From assembly GCF_000384035.1 (NCBI RefSeq), contig NZ_KB913024.1, positions 3,887,021 to 3,951,020 of the forward strand: a DNA stretch of 64,000 bases, read 5' to 3'. This DNA is from Actinopolyspora mortivallis DSM 44261 (lineage in GTDB: Bacteria; Actinomycetota; Actinomycetes; Mycobacteriales; Pseudonocardiaceae). The position numbers and the translations under genes were made by a program. Position 1 is the first letter of the stretch. Each line of letters opens with the position of its first letter. The notes under the pieces are model-generated. The model was not told the origin of the DNA. It searched no databases and saw only the letters and a program-made list of their open reading frames with translations. Shown here piece after piece: positions 14,789 to 24,232 of the stretch.

Positions 14789-16648
14789 TCAGAGGAAGGA
14801 GGCCTGCTGCTTGATCCGTGCGGTCAGCTCCTGCACGTGGTCGTAGACCCGCCGCCGCTCCGCCATGGCCTTGCGGATCTTCTTGTCCGCGTGCATCACC
14901 GTCGTGTGGTCCCGGCCCCCGAAGCTCTGCCCGATCTTCGGCAGCGAGGAGTCGGTCAGCTCCCGGCACAGGTACATGGCGATCTGACGGGCCTGGGCGA
15001 GTGCCTTCGTCTTGCCCGGCCCGCACAGGTCGTCCACGGTCACCCCGAAGAACTCCGCGGTCATGGACATGATGGTCTGCGTACTGATCTCCGGCGGCTG
15101 CGCGTCGTCCGGGATCAGATCGCGCAGCACGATCTCGGCGAGCTGCACGTCCACCGGCTGTTGGTTCAGTGAGGCGAAGGCCGTCACGCGGATCAACGCC
15201 CCTTCGAGCTCACGGATGTTGCGCTCGATCCGGGCCGCGATGAACTCCAGTACCTCGGCGGGAGCGGCCAGCCGGTCCTGGGCCGCCTTCTTCCGCAGGA
15301 TCGCGATGCGGGTCTCCAGCTCGGGAGGCTGGATGTCGGTGATCAGTCCCCACTCGAACCTGGTGCGGAGCCGGTCCTCCAGGGTGTGCAGGCTCTTCGG
15401 GGGGCGGTCCGAGGAGACCACGATCTGCTTGTTCGAGTTGTGCAGCGTGTTGAAGGTGTGGAAGAACTCCTCCTGAGTGCCCTCCTTGCCCTCCAGGAAC
15501 TGCACGTCGTCCACGAGCAGCACGTCCACGTCGCGGTAGCGGCGCTGGAAGGCCACCTGCCTGTCGTCCCGCAGCGAGTTGATGAAGTCGTTGGTGAACT
15601 CCTCCGTGGAGACGTAGCGCACCCGCATCCCCGGGAACAGCCGCTGGGTGTAGTGCCCCACCGCGTGCAGCAGGTGCGTCTTGCCCAGCCCGGACTCGCC
15701 CCAGATGAACAGGGGGTTGTACGCGCGGGCCGGTGCTTCGGCCCCGGCCACCGCCGCCGCGTGGGCGAAGCGGTTCGAGGAACCGATGACGAAGGTGTCG
15801 AAGGTGTACTTGGCGTTGAGCCGGGTCTGCGAGGTGGGCGGGCCGTTCTTGGGAGCGGTGTAGGGCTGTCCCTGCTGCTGCTCCGGTTTGTTGTCGCTGC
15901 CGAAGGTGGGCCAGATCTCGTTGGCCGCCTGCAGGGCCTCGCCCTCCTCGTCCTCCTCCGGCTCGGAGGACTCCCCCTCGGCCTCGCCGGGGTTCCTGGC
16001 GGCGGGACCGGTCCCCGACCACGGCGGGTCCTGGGGGGTCAACGGGAGCCGCTGCTGCTCGGGAGGCGTGGCGGGGAGGCCTCCCCCGATGGAACCGGTG
16101 TGGGCGGTGTTGCCGTAGTCCTCGGTCTCGTGGGGGGAGGGGAAGGGCTGGCGCGTCTCGCTCGGCCTGCCGTGCCAGCCCTCCGTACGGATCTCGGGGA
16201 GGTACCCCGTCGAGGCGGTCGAGGCGTGCGGCCCCGGCACGGCGTAGCCGGTCTCGTAGGGCAGTTCCGCCTGGGCCGGCCCCCACTCCTCCCGGTGCTG
16301 GGACTCCTCGGCCTGTTCGGCGGCGGGCTCCTCCTCACCGTCCTCGTCCACGGTGTGGGGCGAGACCGGGCGGGTGGGAGCGGGAACGGCGGTGTCCACC
16401 TTCACGGCCAGGGACACCTCCCGGCCGAGACGACGGGACAGGGCCTCGGTGATCGGGTCGCGCAGGGCGCGTTCGATCGCCTCCTTGGCGAAGTCGCTGG
16501 GCGCGGCCAGCAGCGCCGTCCCGTCCAACAGCCCGATGGGACGGGTCACCCGCATCCATGCGCGCTGCTGAGGTGAGAGCGTTCCAGAAGACAGCTCGTG
16601 CACCACCTCGTCCCAGACTCTGCTGAGATCGGCTTGGTGGTCGGACAC
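14789..16648 (-). CDS. dnaA: chromosomal replication initiator DnaA
   Basis: DnaA is the AAA+ initiator that binds the boxes in oriC and opens the duplex. The product has 619 residues. Domain I covers about 1-85 ([20 protein letters not shown]). Domain II (about 90-275) is long, acidic and disordered, as in Streptomyces. Domain III has Walker [12 protein letters not shown] near 317 and Walker [10 protein letters not shown]. Domain IV has the DNA-binding signature [23 protein letters not shown] at 16648 with a GGGAGGGGG SD is chosen. The frame is open further upstream, but that extension crosses the promoter region and its DnaA boxes. Confidence 0.97.
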   Translation of the reverse strand: MSDHQADLSRVWDEVVHELSSGTLSPQQRAWMRVTRPIGLLDGTALLAAPSDFAKEAIERALRDPITEALSRRLGREVSLAVKVDTAVPAPTRPVSPHTVDEDGEEEPAAEQAEESQHREEWGPAQAELPYETGYAVPGPHASTASTGYLPEIRTEGWHGRPSETRQPFPSPHETEDYGNTAHTGSIGGGLPATPPEQQRLPLTPQDPPWSGTGPAARNPGEAEGESSEPEEDEEGEALQAANEIWPTFGSDNKPEQQQGQPYTAPKNGPPTSQTRLNAKYTFDTFVIGSSNRFAHAAAVAGAEAPARAYNPLFIWGESGLGKTHLLHAVGHYTQRLFPGMRVRYVSTEEFTNDFINSLRDDRQVAFQRRYRDVDVLLVDDVQFLEGKEGTQEEFFHTFNTLHNSNKQIVVSSDRPPKSLHTLEDRLRTRFEWGLITDIQPPELETRIAILRKKAAQDRLAAPAEVLEFIAARIERNIRELEGALIRVTAFASLNQQPVDVQLAEIVLRDLIPDDAQPPEISTQTIMSMTAEFFGVTVDDLCGPGKTKALAQARQIAMYLCRELTDSSLPKIGQSFGGRDHTTVMHADKKIRKAMAERRRVYDHVQELTARIKQQASFL

Positions 16649-17144
16649 CGCTGAGCCCCCTCCCCTCGTCGATGCGGGACCGGCTTTCCCCGCCGGCCGG
16701 TTGTCCCACGGAACAGGTCGATTCGGCTGTGCACAACGTGGATCGGACAAGTATCCACATGTTTGTCCACAACGCTGCCGACGGTACGACAGAGTGCCCG
16801 GCACCCGGCGGTCGGGGTTACCGTGTGTGGAGGAGGCGGACACGGCGAAGCCGCCCCTCGACGGGGTGATACCCCGGGTGCGGGAGATCGGGTGGGGGTG
16901 AGTACCCTCGTAAGGTCCCCCGCCGTAAAGTGGGCGTCCCTCTGGTGCGTGTCGGCGACGATTCTCGCGGCACGAGCCTGGTTCGTCCGTGCGGGATCGT
17001 ATGCGTTCGAGTACGTGTCCGACCCTGTCGCGGATGTGCTCGCAGCCGACCGCGAGTGGGCGGGGACACTTGACCGAGCCACAGCGGCCATCTTGTGCCT
17101 TGTTAAGGCGCATGGTTGGCCTGTAGTAACCGGGAGAGCCGACC
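16649..17144. promoter_or_regulatory. dnaA/rpmH divergent promoter region with DnaA boxes
   Basis: A perfect DnaA box TTGTCCACA lies at 16763-16771, with a one-mismatch partner GTATCCACA at 16751-16759, about 105-120 nt upstream of the dnaA start. This suggests autoregulation of dnaA. The remaining sequence serves rpmH on the other strand. No gene is seen. Confidence 0.7.
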
Positions 17145-17288
17145 GTGAGCAAGGGCAAGCGCACCTACCAGCCGAACAACCGCAAGCGGGCCAGGATCCA
17201 CGGCTTCCGGAAGCGGATGCACACCAGGGCGGGCCGCGCCATCGTGGCCGCCCGGCGCCGCAGGGGTCGTAAGCGTCTGACCGTCTGA
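17145..17288 (+). CDS. rpmH: 50S ribosomal protein L34
   Basis: This is a 47-residue, extremely basic ribosomal protein: [20 protein letters not shown], then [20 protein letters not shown] and a lysine/arginine-rich tail. The length and the FRKRM-TRAGR signature are diagnostic of L34. GTG at 17145 is preceded by GGGAGAG. It is the first gene of the rpmH-to-parB run and reads away from dnaA, 12 nt before rnpA. Confidence 0.97.
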   Translation: MSKGKRTYQPNNRKRARIHGFRKRMHTRAGRAIVAARRRRGRKRLTV

Positions 17289-17300
17289 CCGGGCGGGGCC

Positions 17301-17819
17301 GTGCTACCTGCGACAGCGCGGCTCAGGCGCAGCCAGGACTTCACTCTGGTCATGCGCCGGGGACGTCGAGCCGGCAGGCCACGTCTCGTGGTGCATGCCC
17401 TGCGTCGTGACCCGTCCGCGAGCGGGTCGTACGAATCCCCGCGCGTTCCGGACGGGCAGTCCTCCGGCAACGAAACCGGCGTCGAGAGCGCGCGCGAGAG
17501 ATCCGACAGCTCGCCCACCCTGGGAGCAGCGGAGCATCCCAGGGTGGGTTTCGTCGTCAGCAAGGCCGTCGGCAACGCGGTGCGCCGTCACCGGGTCGCC
17601 CGGCAGTTGCGTCATCTGATGCGGCAGCGCCTCGTGGCACTGCCCGCTGGCACACTGGTGGTGGTGAGAGCCCTGCCGCCGGCCGCGGCCGCCACCAGTG
17701 ACGAACTCGCACGCGATCTGGACAAGGCGCTGCGCAGGCTGCGACTGCCGAATCCGCGCGATGCCGCGGGGGGCAGCGGCGACTCACCCGGTGGTAGCCC
17801 GTCGACGGATCCCGTGTGA
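17301..17819 (+). CDS. rnpA: ribonuclease P protein component
   Basis: This is the protein subunit of RNase P, which matures tRNA 5' ends together with its RNA. The product has 172 residues, against about 115-130 in most bacteria. The family core is intact: [20 protein letters not shown] (8-27), [20 protein letters not shown] (81-100) and [10 protein letters not shown]. The extra length comes from a polar insert at about residues 36-79, between the first strand and the RVGFVVS strand, plus a Gly/Ser-rich C-terminal tail. The start is GTG at 17301. The stop overlaps the yidD start (TGATG). Confidence 0.93.
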   Translation: MLPATARLRRSQDFTLVMRRGRRAGRPRLVVHALRRDPSASGSYESPRVPDGQSSGNETGVESARERSDSSPTLGAAEHPRVGFVVSKAVGNAVRRHRVARQLRHLMRQRLVALPAGTLVVVRALPPAAAATSDELARDLDKALRRLRLPNPRDAAGGSGDSPGGSPSTDPV

Positions 17820-18139
17820 TGACAGAGCAAGGTTCCGGAGCATCCGCGGCACCGGGAGAACCCGGGGCCCGTCCCGGCCCGGTGGCATGGCTGTTGTCGC
17901 TGCCCGTCCACCTGTATCGCAGGGTCGTTTCACCGCTGCTTCCGCCCATGTGTCGGTTCTATCCGAGCTGTAGCCTTTACGCGGTGGAGGCGTTGCGCAC
18001 CCACGGGGCGTTGCGGGGCGGTTGGTTGACCGTGTGGAGACTGTTGCGTTGCGGTCCCTGGCATCCGGGGGGGCTCGATCCGGTGCCACCTCCGAAGCGG
18101 CACGAACGTGAAGCGGACCGATCCCCCTGCGAGGAGTAG
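17819..18139 (+). CDS. yidD: YidD membrane-protein insertion factor
   Basis: This small 106-residue protein assists YidC-dependent membrane insertion. The diagnostic segment is [20 protein letters not shown] with its conserved cysteines, followed by [18 protein letters not shown]. An amphipathic or hydrophobic helix ([20 protein letters not shown]) precedes it. ATG at 17819 overlaps the rnpA stop by one base. An alternative GTG lies immediately upstream at 17816. Confidence 0.95.
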   Translation: MTEQGSGASAAPGEPGARPGPVAWLLSLPVHLYRRVVSPLLPPMCRFYPSCSLYAVEALRTHGALRGGWLTVWRLLRCGPWHPGGLDPVPPPKRHEREADRSPCEE

Positions 18140-18145
18140 CCCAAG

Positions 18146-19099
18146 GTGCTGGACTTCATAAACTATCCGGTGTCGGTCATCCTGTGGTGCTGGCACTCGA
18201 TCTTCGGGGCGTTGCTGGATCCGGACAGCGGTTTCGCCTGGGCCCTTTCGGTGATCTTCCTGGTTTTCACGTTGCGGGCACTGCTGTTCAAGCCCTTCGT
18301 GCACCAGGTGCGTTCGATGCGCAAGATGCAGCAGGTGGCCCCCCAGATACAGCAGTTGCAGCGGGACTACGCTCACGACCGGCAACGCCTGGCCCAGGAG
18401 ATGCAGCGGTTGCAGTCCGAGCAGGGGTTCAACCCCGTGAGCGGATGCCTTCCGATCCTGGTGCAGATTCCGGTGTTCATCGGGTTGTTCCAGGTGCTGC
18501 GGGGGTTCCAGCCCGGGGAGAACAGCAACTACTTCTTCGGTCCCGAGGGCGTGCGGTCGTTCGTGGACGCACATCTGTTCGGGGCGAGCCTGTCCACCGT
18601 GATGTCGGCTCCCGCCGAGACCCTCGCCAGGTTCGGGACCGACCGTGGCTCGATGCTGCTGGTGGGCGTGCCGTTGATGATCGCGGCGGCGGTGGCCACC
18701 CACTTCACCTCACGTCACTCGGTCGAGCGACAGCGTACGGATCAGCGCTCGTCGGCTCCCGGTAATCCGGCCCAGCAGGCGATGATGAACCGGATGGTGC
18801 TGTGGGTCTTCCCGATGTTCGCGATCATCGGTGGTCCGTTCCTTCCGCTGGCCATCCTGCTGTACTGGCTGGCGAACAACTTCTGGACGCTGGGGCAGCA
18901 GTACGTCGTGTATCGCCGTATCGACCGGGAGGAAGCTCAGCGCGAGGACCAGGAGGGCGCCGCGGTCGTGGAGGGGACCGCCGTCGCCGCCGAGGTCGAG
19001 GACTCCGCGCGGCGCTCCCCCGAGGACGCGCAGACCGAATCGCCCGGAATGCCGGAGGATCGTTCCAGTGCGACGGAACGGCCGGAGGACAACCGGTGA
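18146..19099 (+). CDS. yidC: membrane protein insertase YidC/Oxa1
   Basis: YidC inserts and folds inner-membrane proteins, alone or with SecYEG. The product has 317 residues. The Oxa1 core has five membrane helices, beginning YPVSVILWCWHSIFGALL. The positively charged cytoplasmic hairpin is QVRSMRKMQQVAPQIQQLQ, and the signature SGCLPILVQIPVFIGLFQVL follows. The C-terminal 60 residues are acidic and disordered. There is no large periplasmic P1 domain, which is the Gram-positive type. It lies 6 nt after yidD. Confidence 0.96.
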   Translation: MLDFINYPVSVILWCWHSIFGALLDPDSGFAWALSVIFLVFTLRALLFKPFVHQVRSMRKMQQVAPQIQQLQRDYAHDRQRLAQEMQRLQSEQGFNPVSGCLPILVQIPVFIGLFQVLRGFQPGENSNYFFGPEGVRSFVDAHLFGASLSTVMSAPAETLARFGTDRGSMLLVGVPLMIAAAVATHFTSRHSVERQRTDQRSSAPGNPAQQAMMNRMVLWVFPMFAIIGGPFLPLAILLYWLANNFWTLGQQYVVYRRIDREEAQREDQEGAAVVEGTAVAAEVEDSARRSPEDAQTESPGMPEDRSSATERPEDNR

Positions 19100-19131
19100 A
19101 TCCGTACGCACCTCCAGAGAGGAGACAGGCA

Positions 19132-19695
19132 GTGTCCGAGACCGTGCAGGAAGCCGGCCAGGACGAGCAGCAGTCCGTCTCGGGTGGCGGGACAGAGCAG
19201 CACGCCGATGACGCATCGACGAGCAGGAGCGAGGCCGATCTGGTCCGGGAAGGCGACATAGCCGGTGACTACCTGGAACGGCTGCTGGACCTGCTCGACT
19301 ACGACGGGGACATCGACCTGGACGTCGAGTCCGGGCGTGCCGTGGTGAGCGTGGAGGGTGGCAAGGACCTCGCGAAGCTCGTCGGTTCGGAGGGAGAGGT
19401 GCTCGAAGCCCTCCAGGAACTGACCCGTCTGGCCGTGCAGCAGGAAACCGGTGTCCGCAGCCGGCTCATGCTGGACATCGCCGGGTGGCGGGCGAACCGC
19501 AGGGACGAGCTCAGCGACCTCGGACGCCGTACGGCCGAGAAGGTGGCCGCCACCGGACGGACGCAGCGCCTGCGTCCGATGAGTCCGTTCGAGCGCAAGG
19601 TCGTGCACGACGCGGTCGCGACCGTCTCGGGTGTCACCAGCGAGGGAGAGGGCGAACCACCGAACAGGCGGGTCGTTGTTTACCGGGTCGAGTGA
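19132..19695 (+). CDS. khpB: RNA-binding protein KhpB/Jag (KH and R3H domains)
   Basis: The 187-residue product has an acidic N-terminal tail of about 45 residues. A KH-like domain follows (LLDLLDYDGDIDLDVESG, then GSEGEVLEALQELTRLAVQQ), and the C-terminal R3H domain is LRPMSPFERKVVHDAVATVS with RRVVVYRV at the end. The family binds RNA and influences cell-wall growth in firmicutes; the actinobacterial role is less clear. GTG at 19132 is supported by GAGAGGAGA just upstream; the frame is open further left inside yidC. The stop codon lies inside a perfect 14-bp palindrome (19689-19702). Confidence 0.92.
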   Translation: MSETVQEAGQDEQQSVSGGGTEQHADDASTSRSEADLVREGDIAGDYLERLLDLLDYDGDIDLDVESGRAVVSVEGGKDLAKLVGSEGEVLEALQELTRLAVQQETGVRSRLMLDIAGWRANRRDELSDLGRRTAEKVAATGRTQRLRPMSPFERKVVHDAVATVSGVTSEGEGEPPNRRVVVYRVE

Positions 19696-19736
19696 TCACT
19701 CGGCGCGTACAACGCAAGAACGGCTTTGATGATGAG

Positions 19737-19774
19737 AGGCTGCCCTCGTGATCCGGACATCACGGGGGCAGCCT
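19737..19774 (+). terminator. terminator hairpin after khpB
   Basis: A 16-bp stem (19737-19752 with 19759-19774, one T-G wobble) encloses a 6-nt loop, 42 nt after the khpB stop and just before a parS site. Only a weak T-run follows. Confidence 0.7.
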
Positions 19775-19789
19775 TGTTCGTGTGGCCGT

Positions 19790-19803
19790 GTTTCACGTGA
19801 AAC
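19790..19803. promoter_or_regulatory. parS: parS centromere site 1
   Basis: This is an exact GTTTCACGTGAAAC, the 14-bp ParB-binding palindrome, in the khpB-rsmG intergenic region 16 nt after the terminator. Confidence 0.95.
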
Positions 19804-19980
19804 CGGCGGGATTCCCGCAGCTCGCGCGGCGCTGCCCGCAGCGGATCCGGCAGGGCGAGCGGTGTTCCGGGGCGCCCGCTCCCGCCGAGTGTTTCCGCGG
19901 GAAGTCCCCGGAGTTCCCCGTCGCGAAGCACGACCCCGAACAGTGCACAGCACGAACGCGATCGGAAGGCAGGTCTCGGG

Positions 19981-20772
19981 ATGGTGGACGGATACGAGGA
20001 GGAGGCCGCCGAGCGGTTCTCGGACGAGACGGAACGGCCGGAAGCCGGACAGGGGCTCCCGGACGGCGCCGTCCGGGCGGAGTTGTTCGGTGCACGGGCT
20101 CCACTGGCCGAAAAGTTCGCGGAACGCCTCCTGACAGACGGCATTCAGCGTGGTTTGATCGGACCTCGGGAGGGAGATCGGCTCTGGGAGCGCCATCTGT
20201 ACAACTCGGCGGTGCTCTCGGAGCTGTTACCGGAAGGGGCCACTGTTGTGGATGTCGGATCCGGTGCCGGGTTGCCGGGAGTTCCGCTCGCCATCGCTCG
20301 TCCGGACCTGAGGATCACTCTGCTGGAGCCGATGGCACGCCGGATCACGTGGTTGGAGGAGATCAGGGACGACCTGGACCTGCACGTGACGGTGCTCCGG
20401 GGGCGGGCCGAGGAGTCCGAGGTGCGTTCCCGGCTGCACGACGTCGACTGTGTGGTGGCTCGCGCGGTGGGCTCCCTGGAGCGGCTCACCGCATGGTGTC
20501 TTCCCCTGGTGCGCCCCGGCGGGTGGCTGCTCGCCCAGAAAGGGGCGAGCGCGGAGCAGGAGTTGGACCGCGATCGTGCCGCGATCACACGCCAGGGCGG
20601 TGAGCGGGCCGTGGTGCGGATCTGTGGAGAGTCGGTGTTGCCCTCTCCGGCCAGAGTCGTCGCGATACGACGTACCGAATCCGTCGACCAGGGTGGTGCT
20701 TCCGGGGTGCGCGGGCGTGGTCGTGGCTCGGCGCGTCGGCCCCACAAACGGCGGAAGAGAAAGGAACGGTGA
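19981..20772 (+). CDS. rsmG: 16S rRNA (guanine-N7) methyltransferase RsmG
   Basis: RsmG methylates N7 of the conserved guanine G527 (E. coli numbering) of 16S rRNA using S-adenosylmethionine. The product has 263 residues. The Rossmann SAM motif is VVDVGSGAGLPGVPLAIA, followed by LLEPMARRITWLEE and VDCVVARAVGSLERL. An N-terminal acidic extension of about 35 residues and a basic Arg-rich tail ([11 protein letters not shown]) flank the core. The start is ATG at 19981. Its last 4 bases overlap the parA start. Confidence 0.95.
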   Translation: MVDGYEEEAAERFSDETERPEAGQGLPDGAVRAELFGARAPLAEKFAERLLTDGIQRGLIGPREGDRLWERHLYNSAVLSELLPEGATVVDVGSGAGLPGVPLAIARPDLRITLLEPMARRITWLEEIRDDLDLHVTVLRGRAEESEVRSRLHDVDCVVARAVGSLERLTAWCLPLVRPGGWLLAQKGASAEQELDRDRAAITRQGGERAVVRICGESVLPSPARVVAIRRTESVDQGGASGVRGRGRGSARRPHKRRKRKER

Positions 20773-21773
20773 CGGTGAATCCGGAATCGAACCAGCCCGG
20801 GGTTTCACGTGAAACATGGCGGAGTTCCGTGGGAGGTATGCGCTTCCCGGACGTGGCGGGTGAGGGCGCCCGGGCCGAGGACACGGAGGTGGAGGAGTTC
20901 GGCTGGAACCCGCTCATGGCGGAGGCCAGGCGGTCGGCGAAGGCCCGGGACCCGGAAACCAACCCCCTCCCCCGGCCTGATCGGCGGCGGATCATGACCG
21001 TGGCCAACCAGAAGGGCGGTGTGGGGAAGACGACGAGCACGGTGAACCTGGCCGCCGCCCTGGCGGTCCAGGGACTGAAGGTGCTGGTGGTCGATCTCGA
21101 TCCGCAGGGGAACGCGAGTACCGCGCTGGGGGTGAACCACCATTCCGGAGTGCCCTCTGTGTACGAGTTGCTGCTCGGTCGGGTCGGGGTGGCCGAGGTG
21201 GCGGCCACGAGCACCCAGTCCGAGCGACTGGCCTGCGTTCCCGCCACCATCGATCTCGCGGGTGCCGAGGTCGAGCTGGTCACGATGGTGGCTCGTGAGG
21301 CGCGGCTGCGTCAGGCGCTCAACCCGGAGGTGCTGGACGAGCTCGACTACGACTACGTGCTCATCGACTGCCCGCCCTCCCTCGGGCTGCTCACGGTGAA
21401 CGCGCTCGTCGCCGCCCACGAGGTGGTGATCCCGATCCAGTGTGAGTACTACGCTCTGGAAGGGCTCGGACAGCTGCTGAAGAACATCGAACTGGTGCAG
21501 GCGCACCTGAATCCGAATCTGGGGATCTCCACGGTGTTGCTGACCATGTACGACGGCCGGACGAAACTGGCCGAGCAGGTCACCGAGGAGGTGCGGGGCT
21601 ACTTCGGGGACCGGGCGTTGCGCACGGTCATCCCCCGCAGCGTGAAGATTTCCGAGGCACCGGGGTACGGACAGACCATCCTCAGCTACGACCCCGGTTC
21701 CCGTGGTTCGATGAGTTATCTGGACGCGGCGCGTGAGATCGCCGAGCGAGGGACGGAGAGGGAGACGGCATGA
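20769..21773 (+). CDS. parA: chromosome-partitioning ATPase ParA
   Basis: ParA is a Walker-type ATPase that moves ParB-parS complexes and so segregates origins. The product has 334 residues. The deviant Walker A motif [11 protein letters not shown] lies at 80-90, [15 protein letters not shown] follows, and [20 protein letters not shown] is Walker B. About 70 residues precede the core compared with the minimal Soj protein. GTG at 20769 overlaps the rsmG stop (GTGA) and has AAGGAA upstream. ATG at 20838 is an alternative. An exact parS lies inside codons 12-16, so the sequence GVSRETW is set partly by the DNA site. Confidence 0.95.
   Translation: MTVNPESNQPGVSRETWRSSVGGMRFPDVAGEGARAEDTEVEEFGWNPLMAEARRSAKARDPETNPLPRPDRRRIMTVANQKGGVGKTTSTVNLAAALAVQGLKVLVVDLDPQGNASTALGVNHHSGVPSVYELLLGRVGVAEVAATSTQSERLACVPATIDLAGAEVELVTMVAREARLRQALNPEVLDELDYDYVLIDCPPSLGLLTVNALVAAHEVVIPIQCEYYALEGLGQLLKNIELVQAHLNPNLGISTVLLTMYDGRTKLAEQVTEEVRGYFGDRALRTVIPRSVKISEAPGYGQTILSYDPGSRGSMSYLDAAREIAERGTERETA
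20802..20815. promoter_or_regulatory. parS: parS site 2 (inside parA)
   Basis: An exact GTTTCACGTGAAAC begins in parA codon 12. It supports the view that the N-terminal extension is carried partly for the site. Confidence 0.95.
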
Positions 21774-22765
21774 CCGAACGTCGTGGCGGTCTGGGACGTG
21801 GCCTGGCCGCACTCATCCCCAGTGGTCCCGCCGAGGAGCAGGACGGGGACGCTCCCGGTGCCGACCTCCCGCTGGAGGAACGGACCGAACCCGCGGACCC
21901 CTCCCCCGCGCGGGGCGAGGTTTCACGTGAAACGGAGAGTGGGACGGCCGGAGCGGTGTATCGGGAGGTCGAGACGGCCGCCATAGTCCCGAACCCCCGT
22001 CAGCCACGTCAGGTGTTCGACGAGGAGTCGCTCGCGGAGCTGGAACACTCCATCAAGGAGTTCGGGCTCATGCAGCCGATCGTGGTTCGGGCGCTGGAGG
22101 ACGGACGCTACGAACTCGTCATGGGTGAGCGACGTTGGCGGGCGGCGCAGCGGGCGGAGCTGCCGACCCTTCCCGCGATCGTGCGGCAGACCACCGATGA
22201 CGCCCTGCTGCGGGACGCGTTGTTGGAGAACATCCACCGTGTACAGCTCAACCCGCTGGAGGAGGCCTCGGCCTACCAGCAGTTGTTGGAGGAGTTCGGG
22301 GTCACGCACGACGAGCTCGCGGACCGGCTCGGCCGGAGCAGGCCGGTGGTCACCAACACGATCCGGTTGCTGCGTCTTCCGTTGCCCGTGCAACGGCGGG
22401 TGGCCGCGGGTGTGCTGTCCGCCGGCCACGCGCGTGCGTTGATGAGCCTGGAGGATCCCGGGGCGCAGGAGGAGATGGCCTCCCGGATCGTCGCCGAAGG
22501 ACTCTCGGTGCGCGCGGCCGAGGAGCAGGTGACGCTGAAGAAGGGTGAGGTGGCGGAGAAACCGAAACCCAAACAGCGTTCCCGCATGGAGATCCCGGGG
22601 GCCGAGGAGTTGCAGGAGCGCCTCGGCGACCGTTTGGACACCAGGGTCAAGATCGAGGCGGGACAGCGCAAGGGGCGCATCGTCGTCGAGTTCGGTTCCC
22701 CGGAGGATCTGCACAGGTTGGCTGCTCTGTTGCTCGACGGAGCGGAGCGGGTGGAGGAACACTAG
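21770..22765 (+). CDS. parB: chromosome-partitioning protein ParB
   Basis: ParB is a CTP-dependent DNA clamp that loads at parS and spreads. The product has 331 residues. It begins [15 protein letters not shown], a typical ParB N-terminus that contacts ParA. The CTP-binding region includes [20 protein letters not shown] and [16 protein letters not shown]. The helix-turn-helix for parS follows ([20 protein letters not shown]), and a C-terminal dimerisation domain completes it. ATG at 21770 overlaps the parA stop (ATGA), giving coupled translation. A parS site lies inside codons 51-55. Confidence 0.96.
   Translation: MTERRGGLGRGLAALIPSGPAEEQDGDAPGADLPLEERTEPADPSPARGEVSRETESGTAGAVYREVETAAIVPNPRQPRQVFDEESLAELEHSIKEFGLMQPIVVRALEDGRYELVMGERRWRAAQRAELPTLPAIVRQTTDDALLRDALLENIHRVQLNPLEEASAYQQLLEEFGVTHDELADRLGRSRPVVTNTIRLLRLPLPVQRRVAAGVLSAGHARALMSLEDPGAQEEMASRIVAEGLSVRAAEEQVTLKKGEVAEKPKPKQRSRMEIPGAEELQERLGDRLDTRVKIEAGQRKGRIVVEFGSPEDLHRLAALLLDGAERVEEH
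21920..21933. promoter_or_regulatory. parS: parS site 3 (inside parB)
   Basis: An exact GTTTCACGTGAAAC begins in parB codon 51, where it encodes VSRET within the variable linker after the ParA-binding tail. Confidence 0.95.
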
Positions 22766-22887
22766 GACGGATCCGTTCGGAGCCGACGAAGTCCGCTCCG
22801 AAGGGCGGAACGAGCCCTGATCTTGCCGAAGAAGAACCCTTCGGATGTTCCGTCACGGTGACAGTCGACACCGGAACGGGAAGGACT

Positions 22888-22927
22888 CGGTGTCGGCGGG
22901 GGTTCACGTGAAACCCCGCCGACACCG
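22888..22927. promoter_or_regulatory. 40-bp palindrome with parS-like core between convergent genes
   Basis: The centre, TTCACGTGAA at 22903-22912, is the parS core. The full 14-mer GGTTCACGTGAAAC (22901-22914) differs from parS at one base. The flanks 22888-22901 and 22914-22927 are perfect inverted repeats of 14 bp, so the whole 40 bp is a palindrome with one mismatched pair (22902/22913). It lies 122 nt after parB and 9 nt before the ligase stop on the other strand. It can form a strong hairpin in either transcript, so it may serve both as terminator and as ParB site. Confidence 0.8.
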
Positions 22928-22936
22928 GACACCGGA

Positions 22937-23887
22937 TCACGGGTTCCGGGCGATCGCCTGTTCGACCAGGCCGCCGAAGACGTCTCCGAGGGTGCGCCCG
23001 GCCGCCTCCACGGCCATCGGCAGCAGCGAGGTGTTCGTCAGTCCCGGCGAGACGTTCACTTCGAGGAAGTGCACTCGCCCGGCGGTGTCCACGATCGCGT
23101 CCGTCCGGGAGACGTCCCGCAGGCCGAGCAGTCGGTGCGCGGAGACCGCCAGCTCGGAGGCGGCCGTTACGGTCTCCTCCGGGAGTTCGGCCGGGGCCTG
23201 GTAACTGGTCAGTCCCGCCGTGTAACGGGCGGTGTAGTCGAAGATCCCGTTGGAGGGTTCGATACGCACCGGAGGGAGCGCGTGCGGGCCCGTGGCGTCC
23301 TCCACCACTCCGACGGCGATCTCGGTACCCTCGACGAGTTTTTCCACCAGCACCGTCTCGCCGTAGGCGAAGGCTCCCATCATCGCCGAGGGCAGCTCGG
23401 AGCTGTCCCGCACCACCCGGGCACCCAGGGCGGAGCCTCCCTGTACCGGTTTGAGCATCAACGGCAGCCCCAGCTTGGTGACGAGGGCGTCCAGGACGGG
23501 TTGGGCGCCGAGTTCACGGAAGGTGGACTGGGGCAGGACCGCCCACTCCGGGGTGTCCAAACCAGCCCTGGCGAGTTCCGCCTTGGCCGTGGGCTTGTCC
23601 CAGGCGCGGCGGCAGGCCCGTGCGGGGGTTCCCACATAGGGGATGTCCAGCAGTTCCAGTACCGACTGGATCGCCCCGTTCTCCCCCTCCCCGCCGTGCA
23701 GGGCGATGAGCACGGCGTCCGGGCGTTCGTCGCGGAGCCGCCCCAACAGCTCGTGGTCGGCATCCTGTTCGGTCACGGTGCATCCCGCCGACCGGAGCGC
23801 GGCGGACAGTCTCCGACCGGAGCGCAGCGACACGTCGCGCTCGTGTGAGAGTCCGCCGGAGAGCACGGCAACCCAACGTTCGGGCAA
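22937..23887 (-). CDS. D-alanine--D-alanine ligase family protein (ATP-grasp)
   Basis: The family joins two D-alanines for the peptidoglycan stem. The product has 316 residues, normal for Ddl. The N-terminal domain begins VAVLSGGLSHERDVSLRSGR, and the glycine-rich substrate loop is LIALHGGEGENGAIQSVLEL. The ATP-grasp segment is LMLKPVQGGSALGARVV, and the metal-binding end is FLEVNVSPGLTNTSLLPMAV. These fit Ddl, but the usual conserved Arg/Tyr positions could not all be checked by eye. A paralogue elsewhere in the genome may be the main enzyme. It is convergent with parB across the parS-like palindrome. Confidence 0.85.
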   Translation of the reverse strand: MPERWVAVLSGGLSHERDVSLRSGRRLSAALRSAGCTVTEQDADHELLGRLRDERPDAVLIALHGGEGENGAIQSVLELLDIPYVGTPARACRRAWDKPTAKAELARAGLDTPEWAVLPQSTFRELGAQPVLDALVTKLGLPLMLKPVQGGSALGARVVRDSSELPSAMMGAFAYGETVLVEKLVEGTEIAVGVVEDATGPHALPPVRIEPSNGIFDYTARYTAGLTSYQAPAELPEETVTAASELAVSAHRLLGLRDVSRTDAIVDTAGRVHFLEVNVSPGLTNTSLLPMAVEAAGRTLGDVFGGLVEQAIARNP

Positions 23888-24232
23888 TGATGACTCCTAG
23901 ATGGTGCGAGCCCGCTGTGCCCGAACGACTGCTCGGACATCCGAAGTCTTCGCTTCGTCGGGTGAATCTTCCGCCGGGCCGGCGTGTCGGGCAGCCACCA
24001 CCGCGTGCCAACCCTCCTCGGAGCACACGGGGAAACCGCCGTCATCACTCGGTCCGGTGGGCACGGAGGGGCGTCGTTTCCCCGGGCGGGAGTCCTCCCG
24101 CCCGGCCGCTACCGGCCGCGCGGAGAAGTCCGACCCCCGAACGAGAACGGACTCCGAGGGAGTACGGGGCACAGCGGGCTCGTCGGACAGTGACGACTTC
24201 CATGACAGCACGACGGGGCCGCAACGCGGCAC
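23888..24232. other. 345-nt intergenic stretch upstream of the ligase gene
   Basis: The neighbouring genes are both on the minus strand. Short open frames occur, but none has a domain or an SD-supported start. It presumably holds the ligase promoter and the 3' end of the aminotransferase transcript. Confidence 0.4.
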
